DNA of 64,000 nt from Cheilinus undulatus (taxonomy: Eukaryota > Chordata > Actinopteri > Labriformes > Labridae). A program made the position numbers and the translations under genes. Positions 31,517-43,502 of this stretch are shown piece after piece. The first letter of the stretch is position 1. Each line of letters starts with the position of its first letter. The DNA is taken from positions 21,480,196 to 21,544,195 of the forward strand of contig NC_054873.1 in assembly GCF_018320785.1 (NCBI RefSeq). The letters are read 5' to 3'. The notes under the pieces were generated by a model. That model searched no databases and had not been told where the DNA came from. It saw nothing but the letters and a program-made list of their open reading frames with translations.

Positions 31517-34500
31517 GCTAGCTAGATAGATAGACAATACTATTATCATCTTATTTGACATGGAGGCTTTATTTTGAAATGTTCACCTTTCCCAGTGGGT
31601 CAGATGATTTCCTTTTCCCTCAAGTATTTTAGTAAATGAAGAAAACAAAATAACAGAATTGAACAAAAAATGGGCCTTTTTTTTAAAAATGTTATTTGTT
31701 TTTCCATTTTTGTGACCAAAATAAACTAACTCACTCTTACGTTTTTCCATATTTGGTCAAAAATGAAAAAATGGAATAACAAAAGTTTCTTATGATTTTT
31801 GAGTCTGGTTGCAACCAGGAAATGGATCTGCCACAAAATACACTAACCCTTTCCGGCAGTTTATAATAAATTGGAAATCAAAAAACAGAAAAAAAAAAAC
31901 TAACAGTTACTTGTTTTTAGGGGTGGGAATCACTAGTGTCCCCAGGATACGATATCATCATGATACTTGGGTCACGATTCGATATTCTTGCCATTTTAAC
32001 ATTTTACAATGCATTGAGTATTGCGAGATCATATCTCTTGATACATCGTGATCCATAACACTTTTTCAACTGTTTAGCTGATTTAGCATTAGTCTTGCCC
32101 TCATGTTTGTTGTATTTCCGCAGTATTTTATTATCATGCGGCACTCCTTGCAAACCTCATGTGTCATGTCCATCTCTTTTCTGTTCTGCTTGCATTCCTA
32201 ATGTCCTTCCCCTGGTGCTTCCACATTTGTTGTACTAACTTTCTCCTGCTCTATAACCATCACCTCTGCCGACCTCAATGGAAAAACAATTGTCCAAACA
32301 ATTTATTTTATTTTTCCCTTATCATAGATTTCAGTTCACATTAGCAATTAATTTGAAAAAAATCGATACTTGGTGGATGAGACGATATATCACCAGACAA
32401 AATATCGCGATACAAAGCTGTATCGATTTTTTCTCCCACTCCTACTTGTTTTCTTTTTTATTCTAAAAGGAATTATAAATGAAGAACAGTTTGTTTTTTT
32501 TTATCTAATTTTTTTGTGTTGATCAAATAAGAAAGATAAAAGAACATAATATTGGTGATGCAACATTCTTTTTTCACAGCAACTGCAACAAATCAAATGT
32601 AGGGAGGAAGGAATGCATCACCAGTGTTCTGTTCTTGGGTTTTCATTTTTTGACCAGAAGACAAAAAAACAAGATGAAAACAAATAAACATTTTTCATTT
32701 ATTCAAATTTTTTTAAAAAATGGAAAATGAATAACCATTAGGTTTTCATTTTCAGTGTCATGATTCCCAATTAAATACGAACTGCCATAAAAGGCCAAGG
32801 GCAGGTTTTTCCATTTATTGTTTTTTCTATTTTTTAAACAATACTTGGGTGCCAACTTCTTTTCTAATTCTGGATTTCTCATTTGAAATGTAAAATTGTT
32901 GGCCTTAAAACACACAGACCCTGATAGTCAGGAATCTTAGCTGAATAAACATCTCATTTCAATATAATGAGCTAAAACCAAATCAAGAATTTGCACAATT
33001 TAAGCAAGATTAAGGAGGCTATCACTATCATATTTACCTAAATAAAGACACAAAAATTAAAGATCTGAGAATTAAGGGCATCTCAAGCAAGCCCATTTGG
33101 TTATGCAGCTACTGATGCCGATTTTAATCAGGTTGTAGTTTCCACTATGAGAGAACTGGTAGTATCATATTTAAGGATGTACTTGTTTTTTTGCACAGTA
33201 CATACTGTAGAGGGGGTGGACAAAACAACAATATTATGCAACCCAATACCACAACACCTCATACACTGTACTAATGCCTGAAGAACTGACACAAAAACTC
33301 TTACACTGCACCAAGAATAGCTGGAGTTCATTAGCTTGACAAGGGTCAAGTTAAAGCAGTTTGTTTGTTCAAGGCTTGATCCAAAAGACAACTGCCAACT
33401 GTCTGTATTAAAATGTCAAATGTTGCCTTTGTCCACCCTTTGGATACAAGCTCAAAACAAAATTAGCTATAAGGATGCAATCAGAGAGTGAATGAAATGG
33501 AGAGAACAAAAAGGACACACACTGATCGGTGAAGATGAACAATCACTGCAACTAGTACACTACTACAGCATGGCATCGGTTCTGTGTTTTTTTCTATCCC
33601 CTTTACAAAAGTATTTGATTGTGCTGAATTAGTTGATGATCCTCATTTTTATAAAACATGTTCTTTTAACTAGGTACGATTTGTCTCAATGAACAAAGAG
33701 GACAGCTTTGCTGAAAGAACAGGAGTCAGCGTGTGTGCTTTAGCACAGTGCTTCCCTCTGGACTATCATACAAGCATGGATTGGAAGCAGACATTCATAA
33801 GCAGCAGTGATTTCCCCGGAACAATGCGATAAATTGCCAGTGATGAGATGATTTGATGAGGGCCTGTTTTCCATCATGGTTGCATGCTTGCTTTAGTAAC
33901 ACCGCGAATGGACTCCACTGATTAAGACTTAGAGTTTCCTTAGCTCGGTGGAATATATATCAGACCTCCACATGCCCAGACATGCATTCCTTCCCCTGTT
34001 GCTTTTCAATACTCCCCAGCTGCTTAACAATATTGTGCATTAGTTTGAGGAGCACTGTGGAGCATCACTTACTCTATTAGAGACATTGCCATGCACAAAC
34101 AAGCTGCTATTGATCCAACTTTTGTGATTTGTAGGATGATTAAGTAGCTATCTCCCTCTTCCCGTCTGCCTCTTTGCCCACCAACCTCGATCTACTCACT
34201 ACAGATTCCCTTTGAAGATACAGCTGGATACTCCCATTCATTCACAGCAGCTCAGTGAAACATACTATAAGCCAGTACAGTACAATCACTGGAAGAACAC
34301 AAGAGCCGGGGTTGGAATCAATACCCAGGGGAGAATAGTGTATCTGTTACATCCATGTAGTATGCATCAGAAATCTCAGAGCCCAAGTGTGATGAAATAT
34401 GATCTCCTAATCAATATGTAATGAAGGCTAACGTACACTTTTGCCATTAGGGGAAATATAGGTTTTTCATAAAAGTCTTGGCAAGCCTTTTAGCTCAATA

Positions 34501-37500
34501 CGAGTCCCAAGATGTGATCATCTGGATGTTATGACCTTTTGTAGGGAAGGCCTGTTGTAATGGTATGGCTGAAGAGAAGAGCCTCAGCTAAATTTAGTCA
34601 TGGGGGTTTACACTAATGTCCTGTCTCCCACTGCTGCTGCAGATGACTCTTTCTAATTCTGCATATAGCATACCCTTGAAAATGCCATGACCTTGAGATA
34701 CAGCTGAGGGAAGAGAAGCGAGATCGTCAGGCTTGCATTGATTGTCCCTTTTACAATGACACTTCTGAAACAAGACATGAGAGAGGATAGAGGGAGAACA
34801 AGGGGGAGTGAGAGAGTGAGCCATTGCCACTGTCACTGTCAAACCAGAAGACACTGTCTCTGATACAAGATTGGATTGCATTGTGTTCTGCTAAGAATTG
34901 TCATTGGCCTATTGAGTTTGATCTCCCCATATGAATTACTGTGCCCTTTCTTCCTTTTGTCCTCTCTCCTCCCCATCTTTTCCCTACCCTTTCTTTGTTA
35001 TCTCCTTTCCCCTGGATTCTCCGTGTCTGTCCTGCCCAGTGGGTGGCTCTGGCCTCACTCTTCTTCATTTTGGTGTCCATCACCACCTTCTGTCTGGAGA
35101 CCCATGAGGCTTTCAACCCCATCATCAACCGCACTGAGCATGAGTTGGTGGACAACATCACAATAGAGCACACCTACCAGGAGACAGAGACTGCGGCCTA
35201 CCTCACCTACATTGAAGGAGTTTGTGTGGTTTGGTTCACTTTTGAATTTCTAATGCGAATAACTTTCTGTCCAAATAAATTTGACTTCATACGGAACGCC
35301 CTGAACATCATCGACTTTGTTGCCATCCTACCCTTCTACCTAGAGGTCGGCCTCAGCGGCCTCTCTTCCAAGGCAGCTAAAGATGTGCTGGGTTTCTTGA
35401 GAGTGGTCCGCTTTGTTCGAATCCTGCGTATCTTCAAGTTGACCCGTCACTTTGTGGGACTGAGGGTGCTGGGCCACACCTTGAGGGCCAGCACCAATGA
35501 GTTCCTGCTCCTCATCATCTTCCTCGCCCTCGGTGTCCTCATCTTTGCTACCATGATCTACTACGCTGAACGAATTGGAGCTAACCCTAATGACCCTCGA
35601 GCCAGCGAACACACGCACTTCAAAAACATCCCGATAGGATTCTGGTGGGCTGTGGTGACCATGACCACCCTCGGCTATGGAGACATGTACCCTCAGACGA
35701 CCTCTGGCATGCTGGTTGGAGCCCTGTGCGCCTTGGCTGGTGTGCTTACTATCGCCATGCCTGTCCCTGTAATTGTCAACAACTTTGGAATGTATTACTC
35801 CCTAGCCATGGCAAAACAGAAACTACCAAAGAAAAAAAATAGGCATATCCCTCGGGCACCACAACCAGGTTCTCCAAACTTCTGTAAGTCCAGCATCAGC
35901 TCCCAACATCAGAGCCCCCTCGCCCATGACGACGTTTTTGAGATTAAGTTTCAAGGTAAGAGACATATCTTCTAATTTACAGATTTAAAAAATAAAGAAC
36001 TACTCAGCATCTTCATCTGCATGGAAACCAATCTATTCTAGTATCTGTTAAATTTCATCACAACTGAACTTTACTCTGATAAATCTGCAACTTATTTGGT
36101 TGTCAATCTATCAAGCGAAGTAAAGCAGCTAGTATTTTGCGCAAGAGAGGCATAACCCAACAGAAATTTAAAGGACTGCTGGACTGGATGCATGCAAGCT
36201 GTGGTTAAAAATCAGGTTTACCACCAAATATTAATCTCTAAACTCTTCCTTAGTGGAATGTTAGTATAATTAATTTATTCTCTCATTAATCTCCTGCCGG
36301 TACTAAAAAAAAAAAAAAAACCTGAAATATCACATTTATATGAGTATTTAGACCTTTTGCAAGAAACACTTGAAATGTAGCTGAAGTGCCTCCTGTTTAT
36401 CTGAATCTTTGCCAAGATGGTTCTGCACCTTGATTGGAGTCGACCTGTGGTAAATTAAATTGACTGGGCGTGATTTGGAAAGGACTCACAGCTGACAATG
36501 CATATCAGAGCAAAATCAAGCCATGTGGTCAAAGGAACTGCCTGCAGAGACAGGATTGTTGCAAGGCACAGATCTGGGGAAGGCTACAAAAACTTTCTGT
36601 TGCTCTGAAGGTTCCCAAGAGCACAGTGGCCTCCAAACGACCACATGGAAGAGGTTTGCAAGAGCTGGTCATCCAGTCAAACACTGATTAGGGGAGAAGG
36701 GCATTAGTGAAAGAGGTGGCCAAGAACCTGATGCTCAAACTCAAAAACTGCTGGTGAGCTTTGAATTGTTTGGCACTGAGGAGAGGCTTCCATCTAGCCA
36801 GTCTGCCATAAGCCCAGATCAGTGGAGGGCTTCAGAGATGGTTGTCTATCTGGAACTTTGTCCCATCTCCACACAGGATCTCTGAAGCTCAGTCAGAGTG
36901 ACCATTGGGTTCTTGGTCACCTTTCTAATGCCCTTCTCCCCTGATTGCTTAGTTTGGCAGGACGACCAGCTATTTGAAGTGTCCTTGTTGTTCCAAAGTC
37001 CTTCAAATTGGCAGCTATGAAGGCAACTGTGCTCTTGGGAACTTTCAGTGTAACAGAAACTTTTTGTAGCCTTCTCCAGATCTGTGCCTTGCAACAATCT
37101 TGTCTCTGAGCTCTGCAGGCAGTTCTTTTAACCTCTTGGATAGGTTTTTGCTCTGATATGGATTGTCAGCTGTGAGACCCTCTATGGAGAGGTGTGTGCC
37201 TTTCCAAATCATGTCCAGTCAACTTCATTTAACACAGGTGGGCTGGACTAAGGGTCTAGAAACAGCTCAGTGACAATCAACAGTAATGGGAGGAGCCTGA
37301 GCTGAATTTTAAGTGTTTTTGCAAAGGCTCTAAATACTTAGAGTCATGGACGAAAGTACTGACAACCCTGGAATTTTTCCAGAAAATAAACTATTTCTCC
37401 CAGAAATTGTTGCAGTTACAAATGTTTTGGTATACACATTTCCTTTATGTGCATTGGAACAACACAAAAAACAGAAGAAAAAAACCAAAATTGACATAAT

Positions 37501-40500
37501 TTTACACAAATCTCAAAAAATGGGCCAGACAAAGTTGTTGGCACCCTCAACTTAATATTTGGTTGCACACCCTTGGGAAAAAATAACTGAAACCAATTGC
37601 TTCCTATAACCATCAAAAAGCTTCTTACACCTCTCAACTGGAATTTTGGACCACTCTTCTTTTGCAAACTGTTCCAGGTCTCTCAGATTTGAAGGATGCC
37701 TTCTTGCAACAGCAATTTTGAAATCTCTCCGTAGGTGTTCAATTTAGATCCGGACTCATTGCTGGCCACTTCAGAACTCTCCAGCGCTTTGTCTCCAACC
37801 ATTTCTTGGTGCCTTTTGAGGTATGTTTCGGCTCATTGTCCTGCTGGAACACCCATGACCTCTGACACAGACTCAGCTTTTTGACACAAGGCCCTACATT
37901 GAGGCCTAAAATCTTTTGATAGTCTCCAGTTTTCATGATTCCTTGCACACAGTCAAGACATCCAGTGCCAGAGGCAGCAAAACAACCCGAAAACATCTTT
38001 GAACCTCCTACCTTTGAACCTGAGTAGCTACTGTGTTCTTTTCTTTGAAGGCCTCATTCCATTTTCTTTAAACGATAGAATGACGTGCTTTTCCAAAAAG
38101 CTCTACCTTAGTCTCATCTGTCCACAAAATGTTCTTCCAGAAGGATTGAGGCTTACTCAGGTACATTTTTGCACACTCCAGTCTGGCTTTTTTTTTTATG
38201 TCTCTTTGTCAGCAGTGGGGTTCTCCTCGGTCTCCTGCCATAGCGCTTCATCTCATTCAAATGACCACGTATAGTCCGAGCTGACACTTTTGCACCCTGA
38301 GTCTGCAGGACAGCCTGAATTTGTGTGGAAGTTGACTGAGGATGTTTATCCACCATTCCAACTATCCTGCTTTGCATTCTTTTGTCAATTTTTCTCTTCC
38401 GTCCACGTCCAGGGAGATTAGCCACAGTTTCATGGGTTATAAACTTCTTGATTATATTACACACAGTGGACAAAGGAATTTCAAGATCTCTGGAGATGGT
38501 CTTGTAACCTTGAGATTGTTCATATTTTCCACTATTTGGCTTCTTAAGTCCTCAGACAATTCTGGACTTTTCTTTCTCTTCTCCATGCTTGGTGTGATAG
38601 ACACAGGCACACAACACAAAGGTTGAGTCAACTTTTATACATTCTAACTGGCTTCAGGTGTGATTTTTGGATTGTCAGCACCTGTTACTGCCACAGGTGA
38701 GTTTAAATGAGCATCAAATGCTTGAAATTAAATGATTTACCCACAGTTTTAAAAGGGTGCCAACAATTTTGTTTGGCCCATTTTTTAGTTTTGTGTAAAT
38801 TTATGTAAATTTTGACTTTTTTCTTCTGTTTTTTTGTGTCTTGTTCCAATGCACATAAATGAAATAAACGTGTGTGTACCAAAAACATTTGTAATAGCAA
38901 CAATTTTTGGAAGAAATGGTGTATTTTCTAGAACAATTCCAGGGGTGGCAATACTTTCGTCCATGACTGTATGTCATTATGATATTTCAGTTTTTTCTTT
39001 TCACACATTTGCAGTAAATTCTATAATTCTGTTTTCACTTTGTCATAATGGGGTACTGAGTATGGATTTATGAGAATAAAAATGGATTTAGACAACTGTA
39101 GCATTGGGCAGCAATATAAGAAAATGTAAAAAAAGTGAAGGGGGTCTGAATATGCTGTTCACATCTCTCATTTTGTTGGCTTACCTTCAATCAGCTGATG
39201 ATTCAGGCATCAAAACTAATTTCTTACCAAAAACAAACAAAAAACAATACAATTTTGATTAAAGGTTCGCTTTTACATATATGGGGGTGGGCTGTGAGTA
39301 ATCAAATTGTTGATATTTCAAATCTTAATGCAGTGGCTTCCTCCTTTTCCTGAGATTGGCAGACGTTTTTGTTAGATTTGTAGATTTCTATGCTTCTACA
39401 TACTTTTATGACAGATGACATGCATGCAGACCTTGTAGTTACTGCATTGCCTCTTGAGTTCCCCTGTTTGCATTGATGCCAAGACATGTTGACCTTTGAT
39501 GCAGTGTGTACTCAAAAACAAATAGAGCAACAGTGCACATCAAACATTAGACAGAAGCTATACAGTAATAAGGCATGAGTTAATCCTTATGGACATTCAA
39601 TGTAAGAAGTGAAGGTATATTAAAATTTGTCAGAAAAAAAGCTGGTATGTGAAACCAGATTTTTTTGTTTGTTTTCTCTTCTTGACTTTTTTCTTATAAG
39701 ATTCCAAGCTGAACGGTGAGGCAGCTAACGCAGCTCTGGCCAATGAAGATTGCCCTCACATAGATCAGGCCATATCTCCCGAGGAAATTTTCAGCCCCAG
39801 TGAGAGAGAGCGGCCCTGCTTCCTGGTCACGACTGCTGAACGCCCCAACCATACGGGGGGCAGAGTGAGGAGGGGTACGTACAGTAACAGCCAATCACAG
39901 GCCCCTGTGAGACACTGACACCCTGTAGACCTTAGACAAGATACGCTCTTTTCCCTCTTTGCTGAGTGTTACACTTCAGTTTTTCAAAGGCACATACACA
40001 AAAACACAAACACAACTGCAAACCTCTTTTTACAGCCTTCACATACTCTCACAGCAACTGCTTCTCCTCAATCATCCCTTTGGGAAATGTACATAGTTAA
40101 AGTCACAATATCATCTGTTCAGGCCAAGCACAATCACCACAAATGTCAATAATATTTGTCTACATCTACATAATATATTTTTTGATACCATGCATAATGT
40201 TATATCACTCTCTATTTATGAGTAAGAAAGCTATTTTCGAGGTTTATATGAACTAGAATGTGTTGTCTTACATGCCTAAGAAAGTGTTTTATGTGCTATG
40301 CGTGTACCATGTATGTTTATGTGTTTTAAATGATAAATACCATGCAGGATCCTGACTTATGAGTACATTGGTCTTGACCATAACGGTGCATGAAGTGTCT
40401 TGCTGATGGGTGCTATCAGTATGGTGACGGAGCACAACACAAATAGAGGAAGGATAAAGTTGAATATAAAATTCTAGTTTACTGATTTTTACTCTTCAAT

Positions 40501-41022
40501 ACCAGGGTTAACTCCTTTTTTGTTTCTTTAAGCTATCTACAAAACATTCCTCTAAGCTGTGTATGCAGCCTGCACATGAACAGCATAAATTTCTACCTGT
40601 AGCTGAGAACACATTCCCTGCCTGAGAGTGCCTACCTTTTCAGGTCTTTTATAGTGTTATACTCCAAACCATTCCAGTACCACCCAGTGCATGCTGTTGT
40701 ACTCCTGATGCACTCAATGCATGGACAATAATAATCTGTCTCAAGTCTGTGTTGACCTGTTTCTTTGGAGGCAAAAACAAGAAAGCAACAGGTGTAGTAT
40801 AACCAGTGAGGAACACCAAAACAGTGTGTCATGGATTCAGTGCTGCAGTGTACTCAGAACGTTCTCTGTTTTTCAACTGAAGGTTATGAAAAGCCTTGGA
40901 GCCTTAACAGCATGTCTGGCATGAGCGGGGATGCCTCTGGAGTGTCCTCAGTGTCCGCCCTGCCCTGCAGCCCACCCTGTCTAATGCAGCACTCACATTC
41001 TCCCATCCCATCCATTATGTAG
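28828..41022 (+). CDS. kcnc1: kcnc1, Kv3.1 voltage-gated potassium channel, four coding exons
   Basis: This gene encodes the pore-forming subunit of a fast delayed-rectifier K+ channel that lets neurons fire at high frequency. The exons are 28828-29391, 35040-35955, 39701-39874 and 40883-41022, which give 597 aa. The T1 tetramerisation domain (about residues 8-108) has the zinc ligands H77, C83, C104 and C105. S1 starts near 189. The S1-S2 loop has N-glycosylation sequons at N218 and N227. S4 is [18 protein letters not shown], the selectivity filter is TTLGYGD (G400-D403), and S6 has the PVPVIVNN gating hinge. The C-terminal GSPNFCKS and [18 protein letters not shown] match Kv3.1b. The start at 28828 ([16 protein letters not shown]) aligns with mammalian [16 protein letters not shown]. 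Teleosts have kcnc1a and kcnc1b, and I cannot say which this is. Confidence 0.96.
30541..30559 (+). repeat. poly-C tract
   Basis: An uninterrupted run of about 18 C in kcnc1 intron 1. It is a possible slippage or sequencing-error site. Confidence 0.9.
30953..30988 (+). repeat. (ATGTATGTA)n microsatellite
   Basis: Short tandem AATGTATGT and TATG units in kcnc1 intron 1, total about 35 bp. Confidence 0.8.
31040..31900. repeat. AT-rich internally repeated block
   Basis: The phrase GTCAGTGTATTTT recurs at 31069 and 31205. Stretches of the type TTCCATTTTT..GACCAAAAATGGAAAAA recur around 31285, 31690 and 31745, in both orientations. This looks like local duplication of a low-complexity repeat. 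ORFs here are artefacts of composition. Confidence 0.5.
31468..31516. repeat. (TA)n microsatellite
   Basis: About 48 bp of alternating T and A with one G interruption, followed by GCTAGCTAGATAGATAGA. Self-complementary and able to extrude as a cruciform. Confidence 0.9.
31919..32446. mobile_element. MITE with GGGTGGGAATCACTA / TCTCCCACTCCT ends
   Basis: The left end AGGGGTGGGAATCACTAGTG and the right end ATCGATTTTTTCTCCCACTC are roughly inverse. The inner halves contain ATACGATATCATCATGATAC and AAATATCGCGATACAAAGCT, the ATCG-rich pattern of a common fish hAT-type MITE. No transposase is present. Confidence 0.6.
32447..35039. other. kcnc1 intron 1, right part
   Basis: AT-rich intronic sequence ending in a long pyrimidine tract (34935-35039) and the exon-2 acceptor CTGCCCAG. 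No gene or classified repeat. Confidence 0.5.
35040..35955 (+). CDS. kcnc1: kcnc1 coding exon 2 (S1-S6 and pore)
   Basis: One 916-base exon encodes the whole membrane domain from [14 protein letters not shown] (S1) through the pore [19 protein letters not shown] to S6 and [16 protein letters not shown]. An unspliced-in membrane core of this size is typical of Kv3 genes. It ends with one base of a split codon before donor GTAAGA. Confidence 0.97.
36303..39157. mobile_element. palindromic Tc1-like remnant (outer element)
   Basis: From 36320 to about 36725 the sequence is the 5' part of a Tc1 on the plus strand. From about 36775 to 37340 it is the same 5' part in reverse (GGCACAGATCTGGGGAAGGC at 36566 against GCCTTCTCCAGATCTGTGCC at 37071), and this arm continues at 38972-39157 to its terminus GAAGGGGGTCTGAATA. 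So two 5' halves face each other around a short centre. A complete second Tc1 interrupts the right arm. It resembles the element at 57078-58432. Confidence 0.75.
37341..38969 (-). mobile_element. Tc1-like transposon inserted in another Tc1
   Basis: Ends GAGTCATGGACGAAAGTACT (left) and AGTACTTTCG-type inverse CAATACTTTCGTCCATGACT (right) are flanked by TA (37339-37340 and 38970-38971). At 1629 bp it is close to full Tc1 length. On the minus strand the transposase is recognisable but broken: an N-terminal helix-turn-helix part with [16 protein letters not shown] and [20 protein letters not shown] (38473-38153), and a catalytic part with [13 protein letters not shown] and WPAMSPDLN (37996-37739). 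Confidence 0.85.
39701..39874 (+). CDS. kcnc1: kcnc1 coding exon 3 (Kv3.1b-type C-terminal segment)
   Basis: This exon encodes [20 protein letters not shown] then [11 protein letters not shown] and a loop ending TGGRVRR. The first half is nearly identical to mammalian Kv3.1b; the second half ([15 protein letters not shown]) is loosely similar. Acceptor TTATAAG, donor GTACGT. It leaves one base (G) for the next exon. Confidence 0.93.
40883..41022 (+). CDS. kcnc1: kcnc1 terminal exon A (GYEK...SPIPSIM)
   Basis: Acceptor CAACTGAAG precedes GTTATGAAAAG. With the leftover G the frame gives [17 protein letters not shown] and ends [10 protein letters not shown] before TAG. This is the terminal-exon type I recall from Kv3.2/Kv3.3 (GYEKSRSLN...SPIPSIL). 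A possible AATAAA lies at 41280. Phase and similarity support it as real coding sequence. Confidence 0.85.
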
Positions 41023-43502
41023 CATGGTTGAGTAGCAGACACAATGCCATTGGAAGGCCAATCCACACTCCTCTTTCTAATCTTTCCTGTCAGATATTTT
41101 GCTTTTTACACTTGCCTTCGCTCCTGCTTTTCTCATTTTTATTTCTTTATTTTTATGGAAAACTGTATCTTAACTGTGCTAATACTCAAGCTTCCCAAGT
41201 GTTCTCCTTGGGTGTGTCATCATATCCTAGACTAGAAAACATTGGCACATGCCACTCTGCATGGGTCACCTCAGTTGCAAATAAAGCACTGTTCTGTACT
41301 TCTACCACAGGCTAACCCCCCTCTTTTCCTGTGTTTACATCATTGCCTGTTGCTCTGTTGCTTTTGATCTCGCATAATCTTCTGCCAACAACTTTTATCT
41401 CATCTGCTTTTTACAATTTTGTGAAAGAAATTTTCATAAGATGTAACCCCTGCCAATACTATGCTGGACATTCCCAATACATGGCTTTGAAACATCCAAA
41501 CAGTATCATTGCCAGCTGTTAAGGGAACTCCTATTAAGTGCTTTGTATGTTGCAAAGTAGAGACGTTATCATTCTGAAAGTGCAATCAGAACTGACTCAA
41601 TGTTATCTGAGTGGCCATCAAAAAAATTGAAAATGATGTTCTTTGTCCAATGCAATAGGGAGATGATGACAATTCCTATGATACTAATGATGAATACGTC
41701 TAATGTGAAAGAACTAAAACTGTTTGTTCATTTGCATGAAGTGCATGAGAAATTATGTTCAACAAGAAGCTAACTTTAAAACATAACTGCAAGAAAAAAA
41801 AGAACATTTTCTTTCGAAAGCTTCAAAAGCTTTGTTATTTGTTATGCATTTTGAGACAGCTTTACAAGAGACTCAGTCATAGCAGAGATTTTTATGTAGC
41901 TGCCATTCTTTGCCTTTCCCCAAATTTATTATATTGATTTTCTTGTATTTGTCTGGGGCCTCCAACTAAAACAGCATGATTTAACTTGAAGAATTTGTCA
42001 TAAAGCCAACTAATGCTGTTATGAGCATAAATAGTTTTATACTGATAAATTTGCAAGTAGTTATCAGCTTTTAAACCGTATCAGTAGTCTGCAGCATTTA
42101 TACTGCCCTGATGCCTAAACTAAGGCCATAATTATAAAACGACGGTGCCTTCTTACATGGCGAGACAAAGTTTAAGCAAGATATAAATTGATATGATTTT
42201 ACACAAGTGCTCCAAGCGTAGCATTGACACACTTTATACAATGCTCATAACAGTGTGACGAAAGCTTTATTTTATAAGGTGCACCTTATATCATTTTTGC
42301 ACCACCACTGTTACCTTAATCCCAGGAAAATGCCCTCTTGTTTATTAAAGTTACATCCTTTAACTCAAATATTTAACCTTTGGGATGGTTCATATTTCCA
42401 GTTTACATTGAAAATAAAAGTTACAGTCCCCATCTACACATAAAGTACTATGAATAAGCACAAGATACTATAAAAGGGGACCAGGATACTCTACAGAGCC
42501 ACAAAAATCAAGCTACAATCAGCGGGTGATGTCACGATGACTCCTGCTGTATGAATGTCTTATTTTTAAGCATCAGTACTATCACTGTTACGTGTATTGA
42601 TACTGTCCCATTAATTATGCACAAGTTTTTCAGGGCACTTTAACAAATTTTATGTTGACCAATTACAAAATCTTAACTTCAAGAAGAGGATATGAGTATA
42701 GCAAGTCATCCGAGTTTTGTTTCTATTCTGAATGAGCAGTTTCACATTTCCAGTCATGTCTCTTGTGGTAATTAATGGTCGTTATATATTTGAAAAAAAA
42801 AAATTGTGAAAATTTGATGTGGACAGATGCAGGTGAATTATATGCTCATGCAATTCAAGTGAAAAAAAAAAAGTTCAACACAACACAGTATGGGATGTGG
42901 GTCTACTTGGGGAAAGGTAAATGCATGTATTTTACATTTATGCAACAGAAAAGTATTCAAATAAAATATGTAAATATAAGTCCTTGCATGAAATAAATTT
43001 TATACACAATGAGCATTTAGACTCCGTTTTTATTCAACTGCACATGCATACATACAACTTCCTTTTCCTACTAGCTTACAGCTAGTGCCTCCAACTGCTG
43101 TTTGACCCTCTTGTACATGTGTGCCCGGGTCAAAGAGAGCATAAAAAACAAGGTGACTGTGAGAGCATGACGCAAAGTATACAAACGCATGACAATGACC
43201 GACTACTGTACATGAACCTGTAAAACGCAGCATGATTGGGCATGTTTATTAACCGACTCAGAGTCCAACCTCTGCACACAGACAGTACATCGTTGTCTGA
43301 TGCCTTGGCTAAGCATGGGATACACATGGTAAACTTGAGGTTTACCATGAGGAACTAACGGAGCACATTTTCTTTACTCTCCAAGCTAGTGTCATTTTCT
43401 ACCTCTTCCTGCACCTCAGAGGTTTCATCGCCATCATTTTCGTCATTATACATAATTTGTGTAATAATTTATTTTTGTTATTGTTTTTTTATATGTTTAT
43501 AG
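41023..43502. other. kcnc1 3' UTR / intron between alternative terminal exons
   Basis: No repeats are recognised. If terminal exon A is used, the first part is 3' UTR (AATAAA at 41280). If exon B is used, the whole stretch is intron. ORFs are short and AT-driven. Confidence 0.4.

Noticed and set aside
34941-35039. Coding sequence upstream of kcnc1 exon 2 in the same open frame
   Set aside because: This pyrimidine-rich stretch is the intron 1 acceptor tract. Joining exon 1 to 35040 restores the conserved S1 start ([11 protein letters not shown]).
35340-35842. Antisense and alternative-frame ORFs in kcnc1 exon 2
   Set aside because: They are by-products of the strongly conserved Kv3.1 coding frame.
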